In this document: positions 17,163-25,504 of the stretch, piece after piece
Layout of the letters: every line of letters starts with the position of its first letter
Position numbering within the stretch: position 1 is the stretch's first letter
Assembly (NCBI RefSeq): GCF_014773275.1
Contig: NZ_JACWMW010000001.1
Coordinates: forward strand, 806,001 to 870,000
Origin: Mucilaginibacter rigui
GTDB lineage: Bacteria; Bacteroidota; Bacteroidia; Sphingobacteriales; Sphingobacteriaceae
Length of the DNA: 64,000 nt
Direction: 5' to 3'
Position numbers and translations under genes: made by a program
Notes under the pieces: model-generated
Told to the model about the DNA's origin: nothing
The model's database searches: none
The model's input: only the letters and a program-made list of their open reading frames with translations

Positions 17163-18881
17163 TTACTTAGGCATTGAAAAGAACTCTGCAATAGGGCCCA
17201 AAGCCAAAGCAGGGAAGTACGATAATGCGTTTAACACAAGTATTACAGCGAAGGTCATCAGCCCGAAGGTGATGGTATCGGTTTTTAGGGTACCTGCCGA
17301 CTCGGGGATGTATTTCTTTTTGGCAAGCAATCCTGCTATAGCTACAGGGCCGATGATTGGCAGGAACCTGCCCAGTATCATCAATAAACCTGTGCTTAAA
17401 TTCCAGAAGGTGTTGTTATCACCCAAGCCTTCAAAGCCCGAGCCGTTGTTGGCGTTGGCTGAGGTCATCTCATAAAGCATCTCACTAAAACCGTGGAAGC
17501 CAGGGTTGTTTAACCATGCCGATGGTTTAACAGCCCAGTTGGCACTGCCGTGGTTGGTGAACACAAAAGCTGCTATTGCGGTGCCCGCCATAATTAAAAA
17601 CGGACTAAGCAAGGTTATCAACGCGGCAATTTTTACTTCGCGGGCTTCAACCTTGTGACCCAGAAACTCGGGGGTTCGGCCAACCATAAGGCCTGAGATG
17701 AATACGGCGATAATGAGATAGATAAAGTAGTTTAACACACCCACACCGCAGCCACCAAAGAAGCCGTTTATCATCATACCCAGCAGCTGCCATAAGCCGG
17801 TAAGGGCCATGGTGCTATCGTGCATGCCGTTAACAGACCCGGTTGATACAATGGTGGTGAAAGTGCTCCAAAAGGCTGTTGCGGTTGGGCCTATACGTAC
17901 TTCCTTCCCTTCCATGGCGCCGGTTGGCTGGGCTATGCCCATTTTTGCAATTGCCGGGTTGCCGCCCGTTTCACTACCGATGGATGGGATGAGCAGGAGC
18001 AGGGCACCTATCATCATTACCCCGAATATTACCCAGCCCAGTTTTTTGCGGCGAATGAAATAGCCGAAGCAAAGCACCATAGCAATAGGGATGATCATTT
18101 GTGAAACTATCTCAGTAATGTTGGTCAGATAGTTGGGGTTCTCCAACGGGTGCGATGAATTGGCACCAAACCAGCCGCCGCCATTTGTGCCCAGGTGTTT
18201 TATGGCGATGAATTGCGCTGCCGGGCCGCGCGATACGTTTACGGTGTCACCCTGTAAGGATATAAATTTATCTTTACCGGCATAGCTGCTTGGCGTGCCG
18301 TTAAAAGTTAATATTAATGCTACTACGATTGATAAAGGCAATAATAAACGGGTAATGGCTTTTAAAAAGTAATTCCAGAAGTTGCCAATATCATTTGTGG
18401 TTTTATCGCGGAAGGCTTTGAACAAGCCTACTGCGCATGCAATACCGGTTGCCGCGCTTACAAAGTGCAGAAACATCAGTATAAAGTGCTGTGTAAGGTA
18501 AGTTACGCCACTTTCGCCGCTGTAGTGCTGCAGGTTACAGTTCACCACAAAGCTAATGATAGTGTTAAAAGCCAGGTCGGCTGTCATGCCGGGGTTACCG
18601 TCAGGGTTTAGGGGGAGTTTATCCTGGTACATCAGTACAAAAAAGCCGTAAACCAGCCAAAGCAGGTTTATGCACATCATTGCTTTTAAAAACTGTTTCC
18701 AGTCCATAGGCTCGTTAGGGTTAATGCCGGATAGTTTATAAATGCCGTTTTCTACGGGCTTCATAAAGTCGGTCCATACCTTTTCGCCGGCAAACATTTT
18801 TGCCAGGTACTTGCCCAGCGGTATGCCAATAACAAGCATTAAGGCAAACGAGGCAATGATTCCAAATAGTTCAGTGTTCAT
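17163..18881 (-). CDS. kdpA: Potassium-transporting ATPase subunit A
   Basis: A 572-residue membrane protein with ten or so helices and the KdpA selectivity-filter segments, including [17 protein letters not shown] and the later [19 protein letters not shown] tryptophan replaces the usual phenylalanine in the GGGFF stretch. KdpA binds and conducts potassium; KdpB energises transport. It begins 12 bases after the kdpF stop codon. Confidence 0.97.
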   Translation of the reverse strand: MNTELFGIIASFALMLVIGIPLGKYLAKMFAGEKVWTDFMKPVENGIYKLSGINPNEPMDWKQFLKAMMCINLLWLVYGFFVLMYQDKLPLNPDGNPGMTADLAFNTIISFVVNCNLQHYSGESGVTYLTQHFILMFLHFVSAATGIACAVGLFKAFRDKTTNDIGNFWNYFLKAITRLLLPLSIVVALILTFNGTPSSYAGKDKFISLQGDTVNVSRGPAAQFIAIKHLGTNGGGWFGANSSHPLENPNYLTNITEIVSQMIIPIAMVLCFGYFIRRKKLGWVIFGVMMIGALLLLIPSIGSETGGNPAIAKMGIAQPTGAMEGKEVRIGPTATAFWSTFTTIVSTGSVNGMHDSTMALTGLWQLLGMMINGFFGGCGVGVLNYFIYLIIAVFISGLMVGRTPEFLGHKVEAREVKIAALITLLSPFLIMAGTAIAAFVFTNHGSANWAVKPSAWLNNPGFHGFSEMLYEMTSANANNGSGFEGLGDNNTFWNLSTGLLMILGRFLPIIGPVAIAGLLAKKKYIPESAGTLKTDTITFGLMTFAVILVLNALSYFPALALGPIAEFFSMPK

Positions 18882-18893
18882 TGTGTTTTCGGG

Positions 18894-18971
18894 TTAAAAG
18901 TTCTCGGGTTTTAACAGCACATATATCATGTATATGAAAACTGCGATGGAGATAATGAATAATGCGATCAT
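18894..18971 (-). CDS. kdpF: KdpF-like small subunit of the potassium pump
   Basis: A 25-codon gene read from the sequence. It begins MIALFIISIAVFIYM and ends LKPENF: a single hydrophobic helix with the xLLxPExF end typical of KdpF. It lies 12 bases upstream of kdpA in the same direction, the usual place for kdpF. KdpF is a lipid-like stabiliser of the KdpFABC complex. Size and position agree with the family; the small size limits certainty. Confidence 0.8.
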   Translation of the reverse strand: MIALFIISIAVFIYMIYVLLKPENF

Positions 18972-18977
18972 GATGGG

Positions 18978-19061
18978 TTAGATTTTTTCGAACCAGTTGA
19001 TAGATTTAAAAATGAACCACCAGCAAACAAGGATGGCTACGAAGAAAAGTATTGTGATCAT
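18978..19061 (-). CDS. 27-residue single-helix membrane peptide upstream of kdpF
   Basis: A short open frame that starts MITILFFVAILVCWWFIFK and ends in a charged tail with NWFEKI. It is one hydrophobic helix with a pair of tryptophans at its inner end and a lysine-containing cytoplasmic or external tail. Its stop lies 6 bases before the kdpF start, so it is placed as the first gene of the kdp operon. I do not recognise a named family. It could be a second small Kdp subunit or regulatory peptide; it could also be a chance frame, although the hydrophobic pattern and spacing favour a real gene. Confidence 0.5.
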   Translation of the reverse strand: MITILFFVAILVCWWFIFKSINWFEKI

Positions 19062-19083
19062 TTTATTAATGTTTACACACCCA

Positions 19084-19101
19084 TGCCAATACGGATGCCG
19101 A
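19084..19101 (-). promoter_or_regulatory. Weak sigma-54-like -24/-12 element before the kdp operon
   Basis: Read on the minus strand, CGGCAT-N5-TTGG resembles TGGCAC-N5-TTGC with correct spacing, but the -12 GC is GG. It would place transcription start just upstream of the 27-codon ORF. Support comes mainly from the sigma-54 type regulator nearby. A weak -7-like AATATTTG (19134-19141) is a rival. Confidence 0.25.
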
Positions 19102-19183
19102 TTTTATAGAGGTTTATAAAAGTATCTGATAATCAAATATTTATTACGATTGCTGTAATAATATGAAGTGTGCTGCAACAAAA

Positions 19184-19206
19184 AACCCTTCCATTTTGGA
19201 AGGGTT
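19184..19206 (-). terminator. Rho-independent terminator downstream of the sigma-54 regulator
   Basis: A perfect 10-base stem (AACCCTTCCA / TGGAAGGGTT) with a 3-base loop is followed on the minus strand by TTTTTTG. It would stop transcripts of the regulator gene before the kdp operon, making the two separate transcription units. Confidence 0.8.
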
Positions 19207-19308
19207 GATTTTCGTTTTGGGGGCATGTTGTTTTTTAACCACAGAGGGCATGGAGTGTTGAACACAAAGCGCACAGAGGTTTTTATTGCGTGCGAAAAAG
19301 AAGAGTGT

Positions 19309-19423
19309 CATGGTGAGCTTGTCGAACCATTGAACGCAGGATAAGTCTTCGACAAGCTCAGACTGACACAAGCTGCAAACTTGGCGTATAAGATTTCTCC
19401 TCGCTATCGCTCGTTCGAATGAC
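19309..19423. repeat. Mosaic of two inverted-repeat families
   Basis: TGAGCTTGTCGAA (19314-19326) and its complement (19348-19360) form a second copy of the element at 14468-14536. Directly beyond is a right half of the GTCATTTCGAACGA element (AGATTTCTCCTCG...GTTCGAATGAC, 19391-19423) with no left half. The same two families are adjacent at 14341-14536. Confidence 0.65.
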
Positions 19424-19432
19424 AATTGGTTA

Positions 19433-20752
19433 TTACAAACCGTATTCGTCTATTTTACGGTATAGTGTAGTTAACCCGATACCCAGTAGCCTTGCGGTTT
19501 CGGTTTTGTTGCCTTTGGTGTAGGCTAATACCTTGCTGATATGTTGCCTCTCTATGCTTTGCAGATCGAGCGAGCTGCCATCTATATTGGTGTTAAATTG
19601 CGGCGGCAGGGCAGCAGGCGTAAGGGCGTCATCAGCCAATATTACCGCGCGTTCAATGATGTTCTTCAACTCACGGATGTTGCCTTTCCATTGGTGTTTA
19701 TTAAGCAGGGCTAAAAATTCATCCGTCATTTTAACAGATTTGCCTGCCTTATCAGCAAATTGTTTCAGGTAATATTTGGCCAGTAGTTCAATATCACCCT
19801 TGCGTTCGTTAAGTGATGGCAGGGAGATAGTGAACACCGATAAACGATAAAACAGATCTAAACGAAACTTGCCTTCTTCGGCCTCTTTTTGCAGGTCGCG
19901 GTTGGTGGCGGCCATAATGCGGATGTTTACCTTGGTAGTTTGTGTATCGCCCAGTTTAATAAAGGTTTTGCTTTCCAGCACGCGGAGTAATTTGGCCTGT
20001 AGTTCCAGGCTCATTTCGCCTATTTCATCAAGGAATATGCTGCCGTGGTGGGCTTCTTCCAACAGGCCTTTCTTATCTTTAACCGCCCCGGTAAATGCAC
20101 CTGCTTTATAACCGAACAGTTCGCTTTCCAATAATTCGCCGGTAAAGCTGCTGCAATTTATGGCTACAAAAGGCATTTGTTTGCGCTGGCTCTCGTAATG
20201 TATAGCCGATGCAAAAACCTCCTTGCCGGTACCTGTTTCGCCTAAAAGCAAAACGGTGGTATCGGTAGCGGCAACTTTGCGGGCCAGGTTTACCGCATCG
20301 GTAACAGGTTGCGATTGCCCAATGATCTGCGCGAAGCTGAATTTGCTGCTTACCCTTTTCTCGGCATTAAAAGCATTTTGTTGTAGCTGTGCCTTCTCTA
20401 CCGCCTGACTAAGCAGCGGGAGTATCTTATCGTTATCATCGCCCTTAACAATATAATTAAATGCACCGTTTTTGATGGATTGTACGCCATCGTTTATAGT
20501 GCCGTATGCCGTAAGGTTTATTACCTCTACATAAGCCTTTTTGGCTTTAATGGTTTTTACCAGGTCTACACCGCTCACGTCGGGCAGCTTAACATCGCTT
20601 AATACCACCAGTACGTCTTCCTGCTCAAGTAGTTTAATGCCCTCTTTACCTGTAAAAGCCTGTATTACTTTAAAACCTTCTAAACCTATAATGCGCGAGA
20701 GCAGATCGTTCAGTTTTTTTTCGTCGTCGATGATGAGGATAGTTGCTTGCAT
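19433..20752 (-). CDS. NtrC-type sigma-54-dependent response regulator
   Basis: A 439-residue protein: receiver domain (D53 in LSDVKLPDVSG), AAA+ domain with Walker A GETGTGKE and the sigma-54 contact loop GAFTGA, and a Fis-type HTH at the C-terminus (TARLLGIGLTTLYRKI). It should activate sigma-54 promoters after phosphorylation. It lies upstream of the kdp operon in the same direction, and the cluster contains a kinase but no OmpR-type KdpE, so it is the probable regulator of kdp. The pairing is inferred from neighbourhood. Confidence 0.92.
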   Translation of the reverse strand: MQATILIIDDEKKLNDLLSRIIGLEGFKVIQAFTGKEGIKLLEQEDVLVVLSDVKLPDVSGVDLVKTIKAKKAYVEVINLTAYGTINDGVQSIKNGAFNYIVKGDDNDKILPLLSQAVEKAQLQQNAFNAEKRVSSKFSFAQIIGQSQPVTDAVNLARKVAATDTTVLLLGETGTGKEVFASAIHYESQRKQMPFVAINCSSFTGELLESELFGYKAGAFTGAVKDKKGLLEEAHHGSIFLDEIGEMSLELQAKLLRVLESKTFIKLGDTQTTKVNIRIMAATNRDLQKEAEEGKFRLDLFYRLSVFTISLPSLNERKGDIELLAKYYLKQFADKAGKSVKMTDEFLALLNKHQWKGNIRELKNIIERAVILADDALTPAALPPQFNTNIDGSSLDLQSIERQHISKVLAYTKGNKTETARLLGIGLTTLYRKIDEYGL

Positions 20753-20882
20753 CCGGGGTATGGTATAACGATATGCGAAAGTAGATAATTAGCTATCCTA
20801 AAAAAAATTTAAATAAGGGGTAACATTTTGTGTAGCCGTTTTATATAGTGATATAAAAACAAACCTCTTAAATCAAAACACA

Positions 20883-21359
20883 ATGAAAAAGGACATCACA
20901 TTAATTTTGTTAATCATCTCATTAGCTTTAGTATTAGTTGCGGTTACATTTACAGCTAATGCGCAGTCGCAACATAGAGTAGCCGGTAACCCAATTGGTG
21001 GTATTATAGTTAAAGGTAGCCATAATGGTGTAGTCGCAAATGCACAGGCCACAAATCCTTTATATATACCACAGCGTACAGAGGTTAATAACCCACTCTC
21101 TCAGAACAGGAGCGCAGGTTCGCCAATTGGTGGGATTGTAGTTAAAGGCGGTCAAAACGGTATAGCAGCAGATGTACAACCTACAAGCCCTTTGTATAAC
21201 CCCTCGGGTACAGAGGTTAATAACCCACTCTCTCAGAACAGGAGCGCCGGTTCGCCAATTGGTGGGATTGTAGTTAAAGGCGGTCAAAATCCCCGTCCGT
21301 CATCGGTAGTTGTAGTGCCTGCCAACAGTAAATCTATCAACGAAAAGGGTATTAAATAA
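20883..21359 (+). CDS. Secreted repeat protein with three NPIGGI-type repeats
   Basis: A 158-residue protein with a signal peptide ending TANAQ. The rest is three repeats with a 44-residue period, whose cores are NPIGGIIVKG (36-45), SPIGGIVVKG (80-89) and SPIGGIVVKG (124-133), joined by a linker containing EVNNPLSQNRSAG. I do not recognise the family. The Gly/Ile/Val-rich cores suggest short beta strands, perhaps for self-assembly or binding. It is expressed away from the sigma-54 regulator and converges on the HESVH protein gene. Confidence 0.8.
   Translation: MKKDITLILLIISLALVLVAVTFTANAQSQHRVAGNPIGGIIVKGSHNGVVANAQATNPLYIPQRTEVNNPLSQNRSAGSPIGGIVVKGGQNGIAADVQPTSPLYNPSGTEVNNPLSQNRSAGSPIGGIVVKGGQNPRPSSVVVVPANSKSINEKGIK
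21079..21289 (+). repeat. 132-base tandem repeat inside the secreted repeat protein
   Basis: The 79 bases at 21079-21157 recur at 21211-21289 with a single difference (A to C). The period is 132 bases, exactly 44 codons, so the frame is kept. Such near-identity implies a recent duplication or gene conversion. Confidence 0.9.
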
Positions 21360-21405
21360 ATTCACCTTCATATTAGCAAAGGCGCTTCTACAGCGCATTT
21401 TACTG

Positions 21406-21912
21406 CTAAGCATTTACCCTAATCCCTGCAAACCCTAATTGGCTGCCTGTGGGCCTGTTACCAGTAAGTAGCTGATATGCCAGGTTGCCTATCCAGTATG
21501 GTGCGGTGTTTTCTTTACCAATTGGGCTGTTATCGCCGTGCCCAAATTCGTAGGTTGTGGTGCCATTAATGGCATGTACACTTTCATGAATGATGGTAGC
21601 GGCTATCTCTGCCGATTGGCGGTTAAGCTTGTTGGCATTTAGGAAAAGGGTATTGGGATAATTACCATCAGTATAAGCGTAAGTTTTATAATACTTGATA
21701 AAGGTAAAAATTGTAGGCCGAAACACCCTGACCTTAAATTCAAGTGTAGATGCTTTCATTAACCCTGAAATTAATACGGGCGAAATGTTCGCCATGTCAA
21801 ACTGATCATGTTGGGCAACTATTTCGTAAAATTCAGGGTTTTGCAAAATTGCATTTGCTTCAAGTACAGCCTGCATAATCACCATCTCGTCACCATTAAA
21901 ACTAATTTTCAT
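21406..21912 (-). CDS. Unknown protein with HExxH zinc-protease-like motif
   Basis: A 168-residue protein without signal peptide. The segment AATIIHESVHAINGTTTYEFGHGDN contains HESVH, an HExxH motif at about residues 108-112 in a helical setting, with a later His in FGHGD as a possible third ligand. The following APYWIGNLAYQLLTG is well ordered. It could be a small zincin-type peptidase or an immunity-like relative that has lost activity. I do not recognise a named family, and the motif is the only functional clue. Confidence 0.65.
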   Translation of the reverse strand: MKISFNGDEMVIMQAVLEANAILQNPEFYEIVAQHDQFDMANISPVLISGLMKASTLEFKVRVFRPTIFTFIKYYKTYAYTDGNYPNTLFLNANKLNRQSAEIAATIIHESVHAINGTTTYEFGHGDNSPIGKENTAPYWIGNLAYQLLTGNRPTGSQLGFAGIRVNA

Positions 21913-22094
21913 AAAGTAATAAGTGTTAGCTATGATAAAACTATAATAATTGCGCGACAGATGCTTATATACTAACGGGTTATACAGCGTTCATTTTATT
22001 CATTTTGGATAAAGGGGTATCTGCGGCGCCAAACCGGTCGAGGCATGGCTGATAAAGTTAACAATTGCTTAACTTTTATTTTTTTTGCGCTATA

Positions 22095-22102
22095 TAGCTT
22101 TG
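22095..22102 (+). promoter_or_regulatory. -7 element before the metallophosphoesterase gene
   Basis: TAGCTTTG fits TAnnTTTG exactly. It would start transcription near 22109, downstream of the first in-frame ATG (22085), supporting the later start at 22154. No good -33 element is seen. Confidence 0.4.
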
Positions 22103-22153
22103 CACTTAAAAGCGTGCCTGTTTAATACTACCCAACCTGTTATATTTAATGCC

Positions 22154-22996
22154 ATGTTTAATCGCCGTAAGTTTATCACAACAAGTGCCACAGGTTTAGC
22201 CGGTGTAATATTGTTGCCTGCTATTAATAGCTTTGCTAATGATAGTAATCAGTACATACGTAAGGCCGCTAAATTTAAATTAAGGTTTGCACTGGCGTCT
22301 GATATCCACTACGGGCAGCAGGGTACAGATTTTGAACTGAATACCGGTAATATGGTTAAGTGGCTAAATGATGACCACGCTAAAAATCACCTGGATATGG
22401 TGATCATAAACGGCGACCTGGTGCATAACCGGCCAGATCTGCTCGCAGAAATAAAAACCAAATACCTTGATAAGCTGAACGTGCCTTATCAAACCATACC
22501 CGGTAACCATGATTTTGCTGATGCCGTTGTTTGGAAAAACGTGTTTAACTACGAAGACCGCTACACCGTTGAGCACGGCGATATAGCTTTTGTATTAGCC
22601 AACACTGCCGACACAAAGGGGGGTTATGTTTGCCCCGATAATAGTTTCATCAAAGCATCGCTTGATAAGTTTGCCGATAAAAAAATAGTGTTTGTGATCT
22701 TGCATATCCCGCCGGTAAAATGGATGAAGAATGAAGGTTTTTTAAATTGCCCTGAAACGGTTGACCTGCTCCATGCTTACCCTAACGTAAAGGCGGTTTT
22801 TCACGGGCACGACCACCTGCTGGATGGCGTACGTTATACCGATAAATTACCTCACTTTTTCGACTCGCACATTGGGGGGGACTGGGGCACCGATTACCGG
22901 GGTTACCGCGTAGTTGAGGTTAATGAACAGAATGAAATTTATACCTACCAGGTTAACGCCAGCCAAAACCCCAGGCTCAACTCCAATAAGTTTTAG
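22154..22996 (+). CDS. Secreted calcineurin-like metallophosphoesterase with Tat-type signal
   Basis: The preferred start is the ATG at 22154 (MFNRRKFITTSATG), which places a twin-arginine motif (NRRKFI) at the N-terminus ahead of a hydrophobic stretch ending NSFA. The enzyme domain shows all five metallophosphoesterase blocks: DIHYG, NGDLVH, GNHD, HIPP and GHDH. It should bind two metal ions and hydrolyse phosphomono- or diesters outside the cytoplasm after folding inside. The substrate cannot be told. A frame starting at 22085 adds 23 residues that would bury the signal. Confidence 0.88.
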   Translation: MFNRRKFITTSATGLAGVILLPAINSFANDSNQYIRKAAKFKLRFALASDIHYGQQGTDFELNTGNMVKWLNDDHAKNHLDMVIINGDLVHNRPDLLAEIKTKYLDKLNVPYQTIPGNHDFADAVVWKNVFNYEDRYTVEHGDIAFVLANTADTKGGYVCPDNSFIKASLDKFADKKIVFVILHIPPVKWMKNEGFLNCPETVDLLHAYPNVKAVFHGHDHLLDGVRYTDKLPHFFDSHIGGDWGTDYRGYRVVEVNEQNEIYTYQVNASQNPRLNSNKF

Positions 22997-23054
22997 GAGT
23001 TATTTATCTGATAATGTAAGCTTAACATTCCTGTTAAACTAAGCCCATACTTTT

Positions 23055-23237
23055 ATGTTGTTAAACATAAAACAAATGGAAATGGGATATACATCGCTTG
23101 ATCTGGCAATGCTTCTGATTGCGGCATTTGTAATATGGGCCGCCTCGCGCGTACCGGTAAAACATACTGATACACCAAAGAGGCTTGCAAGGCCAAGGCT
23201 TAAACATAAAGATCAGCACGCTCATTCTGTATCCTGA
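23055..23237 (+). CDS. Putative small membrane protein
   Basis: A 60-codon frame with one hydrophobic segment (about residues 15-33, LDLAMLLIAAFVIWAASRV) followed by a basic, histidine-containing tail. It fits in the gap between the metallophosphoesterase and the glycosyltransferase, 42 bases before the latter. No family is recognised. Starts at codons 8 or 10 are also possible. Confidence 0.4.
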   Translation: MLLNIKQMEMGYTSLDLAMLLIAAFVIWAASRVPVKHTDTPKRLARPRLKHKDQHAHSVS

Positions 23238-23279
23238 TCCGGGCAGGCTGGTTGGCATTTATAGGGAAAGGGAGAACGT

Positions 23280-24476
23280 TTGAGAAAAATTAAGGTGGCG
23301 TTTTTTGCCGATATATTGGTGGAAGACTTTGACGGCGCGGTGCGTACCATATTTCAGCTGATAAAGCGTATCGATACCACAAAGTTCGAGTATCTTTTTA
23401 TATATGGTGCCGGTCCTGATAAGCTAATGGGGTTTGAAAGCTTTAAAATACCGGCCATACCATTACCTATCAATACCAATTATTCTATAGCCTTACCCAT
23501 GCTGGCAAAAAAACGCCTTCATAATAAATTACAAGCTTTTGGTGCTGATGTTATTCATATTTCGACCCCATCGTTTTTAGGGAATTTTGGGTTGGATTAT
23601 GCCAACCGAACAGGGCTACCTGTTATTAGTATTTATCACACACATTTTATTTCGTACATAGATTATTATTTTAAGTACGCCCCTATATTTATTAAAGGGT
23701 TAAAACAACGTATTGCCAAAGGCCATAAAAGCTTTTATAACCGTTGCGATAAGGTTTACGTGCCATCAGAAACCATTAAAACCGAACTGCGCGAAATGGG
23801 GGTGTACACCTCTAAGATGAAGATATGGAAGCGTGGGATAGATGCTTATTTATTTTCTCCGGATAAAAAGGATAAAAGCATCATAAGGCGGTTAACCGGT
23901 AATAATAACCCAACCATTATTTTTGCAAGCCGTTTGGTTTGGGAGAAAAACCTGGAAACCCTTTTTGCCATTTATGATAAAATGCAGGCAGGGGCAAAGC
24001 AAGTTAATTTTTTAATTGTTGGTGATGGTACAGCATGGCTTGCCTGCGAGGCGAGGATGCCTAAAGCCATTTTTACAGGCAAAATATCGCACCAGAAGCT
24101 TGCCGGGTTATATGCTTCGGCAGATGTATTTCTGTTTCCGTCGGTATCTGAGGCTTATGGCAATGTGGTTATCGAGGCTATGGCCTCCGGATTGCCCTGT
24201 GTAATAGCTGATGGTGGCGGCTCGGGCGATTTTATTGAACAAGGTATCAATGGTTTTAAATGCAGCCCTTACAATGCTGATGATTACGTAGAGAAAATAG
24301 AGCTTTTGTTAGCTAACAAAGCCCTGAGCATACAATTTGCCGCCGAAGGCTTACAAAGCAGCCGGAAGCTAAGCTGGGAAATTCTTGCCCAGGTATACTT
24401 TAACGATGTACGCAGCCTTGCCATACCCCCCGCCGGGCAGCCAGCGCCCGTAAGCAAGCCTGCTTTAGCCATATAA
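23280..24476 (+). CDS. Glycosyltransferase family 4 (GT-B) with TTG start
   Basis: A 398-residue GT-B glycosyltransferase. The N-terminal acceptor half starts RKIKVAFFADILVEDFDG; the donor half includes FASRLVWEKNLETL, VGDG and the EX7E motif in SEAYGNVVIEAMASGLP. It resembles lipid or cell-surface glycosyltransferases that use nucleotide sugars. The start is a TTG at 23280-23282, preceded by AGGGAG four bases earlier, an unusually clear ribosome-binding site for this genome; there is no better ATG nearby. The sugar and acceptor are unknown. Confidence 0.88.
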   Translation: MRKIKVAFFADILVEDFDGAVRTIFQLIKRIDTTKFEYLFIYGAGPDKLMGFESFKIPAIPLPINTNYSIALPMLAKKRLHNKLQAFGADVIHISTPSFLGNFGLDYANRTGLPVISIYHTHFISYIDYYFKYAPIFIKGLKQRIAKGHKSFYNRCDKVYVPSETIKTELREMGVYTSKMKIWKRGIDAYLFSPDKKDKSIIRRLTGNNNPTIIFASRLVWEKNLETLFAIYDKMQAGAKQVNFLIVGDGTAWLACEARMPKAIFTGKISHQKLAGLYASADVFLFPSVSEAYGNVVIEAMASGLPCVIADGGGSGDFIEQGINGFKCSPYNADDYVEKIELLLANKALSIQFAAEGLQSSRKLSWEILAQVYFNDVRSLAIPPAGQPAPVSKPALAI

Positions 24477-24692
24477 TTATGGCATATAACTATTACATAT
24501 AAGTGTTAAATGGCAACAGTGCCGCCGCCTTCCACTTTGGTTTTTTTGCGATCTCGAAATGCGCTTTATTTCCCGGCTAATGACGTGGGCACAATAACTT
24601 ATGTCATATATACCATCCCAAACATAAGTAATAGGCTATGCATATTGTAACAAATAGCCTTATATTTAAATGTATTTTCAAATCATCTACCC

Positions 24693-25418
24693 ATGTTAAA
24701 AGCAGTAATATTAGACGATGAGGAGCGGGGCAGCAGCCTTTTGAACCGTAAGCTGGAAAGTTTTGAAGACGATCTGGAGGTATCCGCCGTTTTTAACGAC
24801 CCATATAAGGCGCTGTCGAAAATTATGGATATCCAGCCCGATGTGTTGTTTTTGGATGTGGAGATGCCGGGGCTTAATGGGTTTCAATTTTTAGAAAAGC
24901 TGGGATCATTTAATTTTCAGGTAGTGTTTACTACCGCTTATGATACTTATACGCTGGAAGCCCTGCGCCTTAGCGCGGTTGATTATTTATTGAAACCTAT
25001 AGATGAGGAGGAGTTGCACACCGCTATATTTCGCCTAAAAAAGCGCTTTTCGGCTAACGGCAAGGAGGGTAAAGGTGCCGATAAAACATCCCGTAACCGC
25101 CTTGCGCTACCCACAGCTGAAGGTGTTTACCTGATAGATAAAGCCAATATTATTAGGGTAGAGGCCATGAGCAATTACAGCACCTTTTATTTGAATGATC
25201 ATAAAAAGATAGTGGTTTCTAAAACGCTTAAAGAGTACGAGAATGTGTTAACAGATACCTTCTTTTTGCGTATAAATCGTTCGGTTATTGTAAACCTCGA
25301 TTACATTGTTAAATACCGCAAAGGCGATGGCGGCACACTTGAAATGAGCGATGGTACCGAAGTGGAAGTATCCGCTTCGCGTAAGGAAGCGCTTGTGGAT
25401 AAGCTTTTTGGGGCTTAA
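24693..25418 (+). CDS. LytTR-family response regulator
   Basis: A 241-residue regulator: receiver domain with phospho-acceptor Asp in VLFLDVEMPGLNG, then a LytTR DNA-binding domain (IIRVEAMSNYSTFYL, VSKTLKEYE, FLRINRSVIVNLDYI). No partner LytS-type kinase lies next to it, so it is an orphan here. Its position just ahead of the TPR-HTH gene is typical of Bacteroidota regulators, but the signal is unknown. Confidence 0.92.
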   Translation: MLKAVILDDEERGSSLLNRKLESFEDDLEVSAVFNDPYKALSKIMDIQPDVLFLDVEMPGLNGFQFLEKLGSFNFQVVFTTAYDTYTLEALRLSAVDYLLKPIDEEELHTAIFRLKKRFSANGKEGKGADKTSRNRLALPTAEGVYLIDKANIIRVEAMSNYSTFYLNDHKKIVVSKTLKEYENVLTDTFFLRINRSVIVNLDYIVKYRKGDGGTLEMSDGTEVEVSASRKEALVDKLFGA

Positions 25419-25504
25419 CATGCCATATTTGTTAATATTAACTTAATACTAAAGCGGTTAATTTGTTAATGCAGGCTGTTCCTAATTAACAGCGGCATTA
25501 AAGA

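Larger units (their letters stand above)
19062..19432. other. 371-base gene-free interval between the sigma-54 regulator and the kdp operon
   Basis: This gap holds, from the kdp side, a weak sigma-54-like site, a strong terminator hairpin, a CACAGAGG-rich stretch (about 19237-19279), an inverted repeat on TGAGCTTGTCGAA and a half copy of the GTCATTTCGAACGA element next to the regulator's stop. I see no convincing coding frame; a 93-codon frame here is made almost entirely of these repeat words. Confidence 0.7.

Noticed and set aside
19144-19425. Minus-strand frame of 93 codons in the gap before kdp
   Set aside because: It consists of a terminator and repeat-element words; the translation contains repeat-derived LCQSELVEDL and has no folded character.
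21060-21290. CRISPR-like direct repeats
   Set aside because: Only two copies, with a 132-base in-frame period inside a protein gene; no cas genes nearby.
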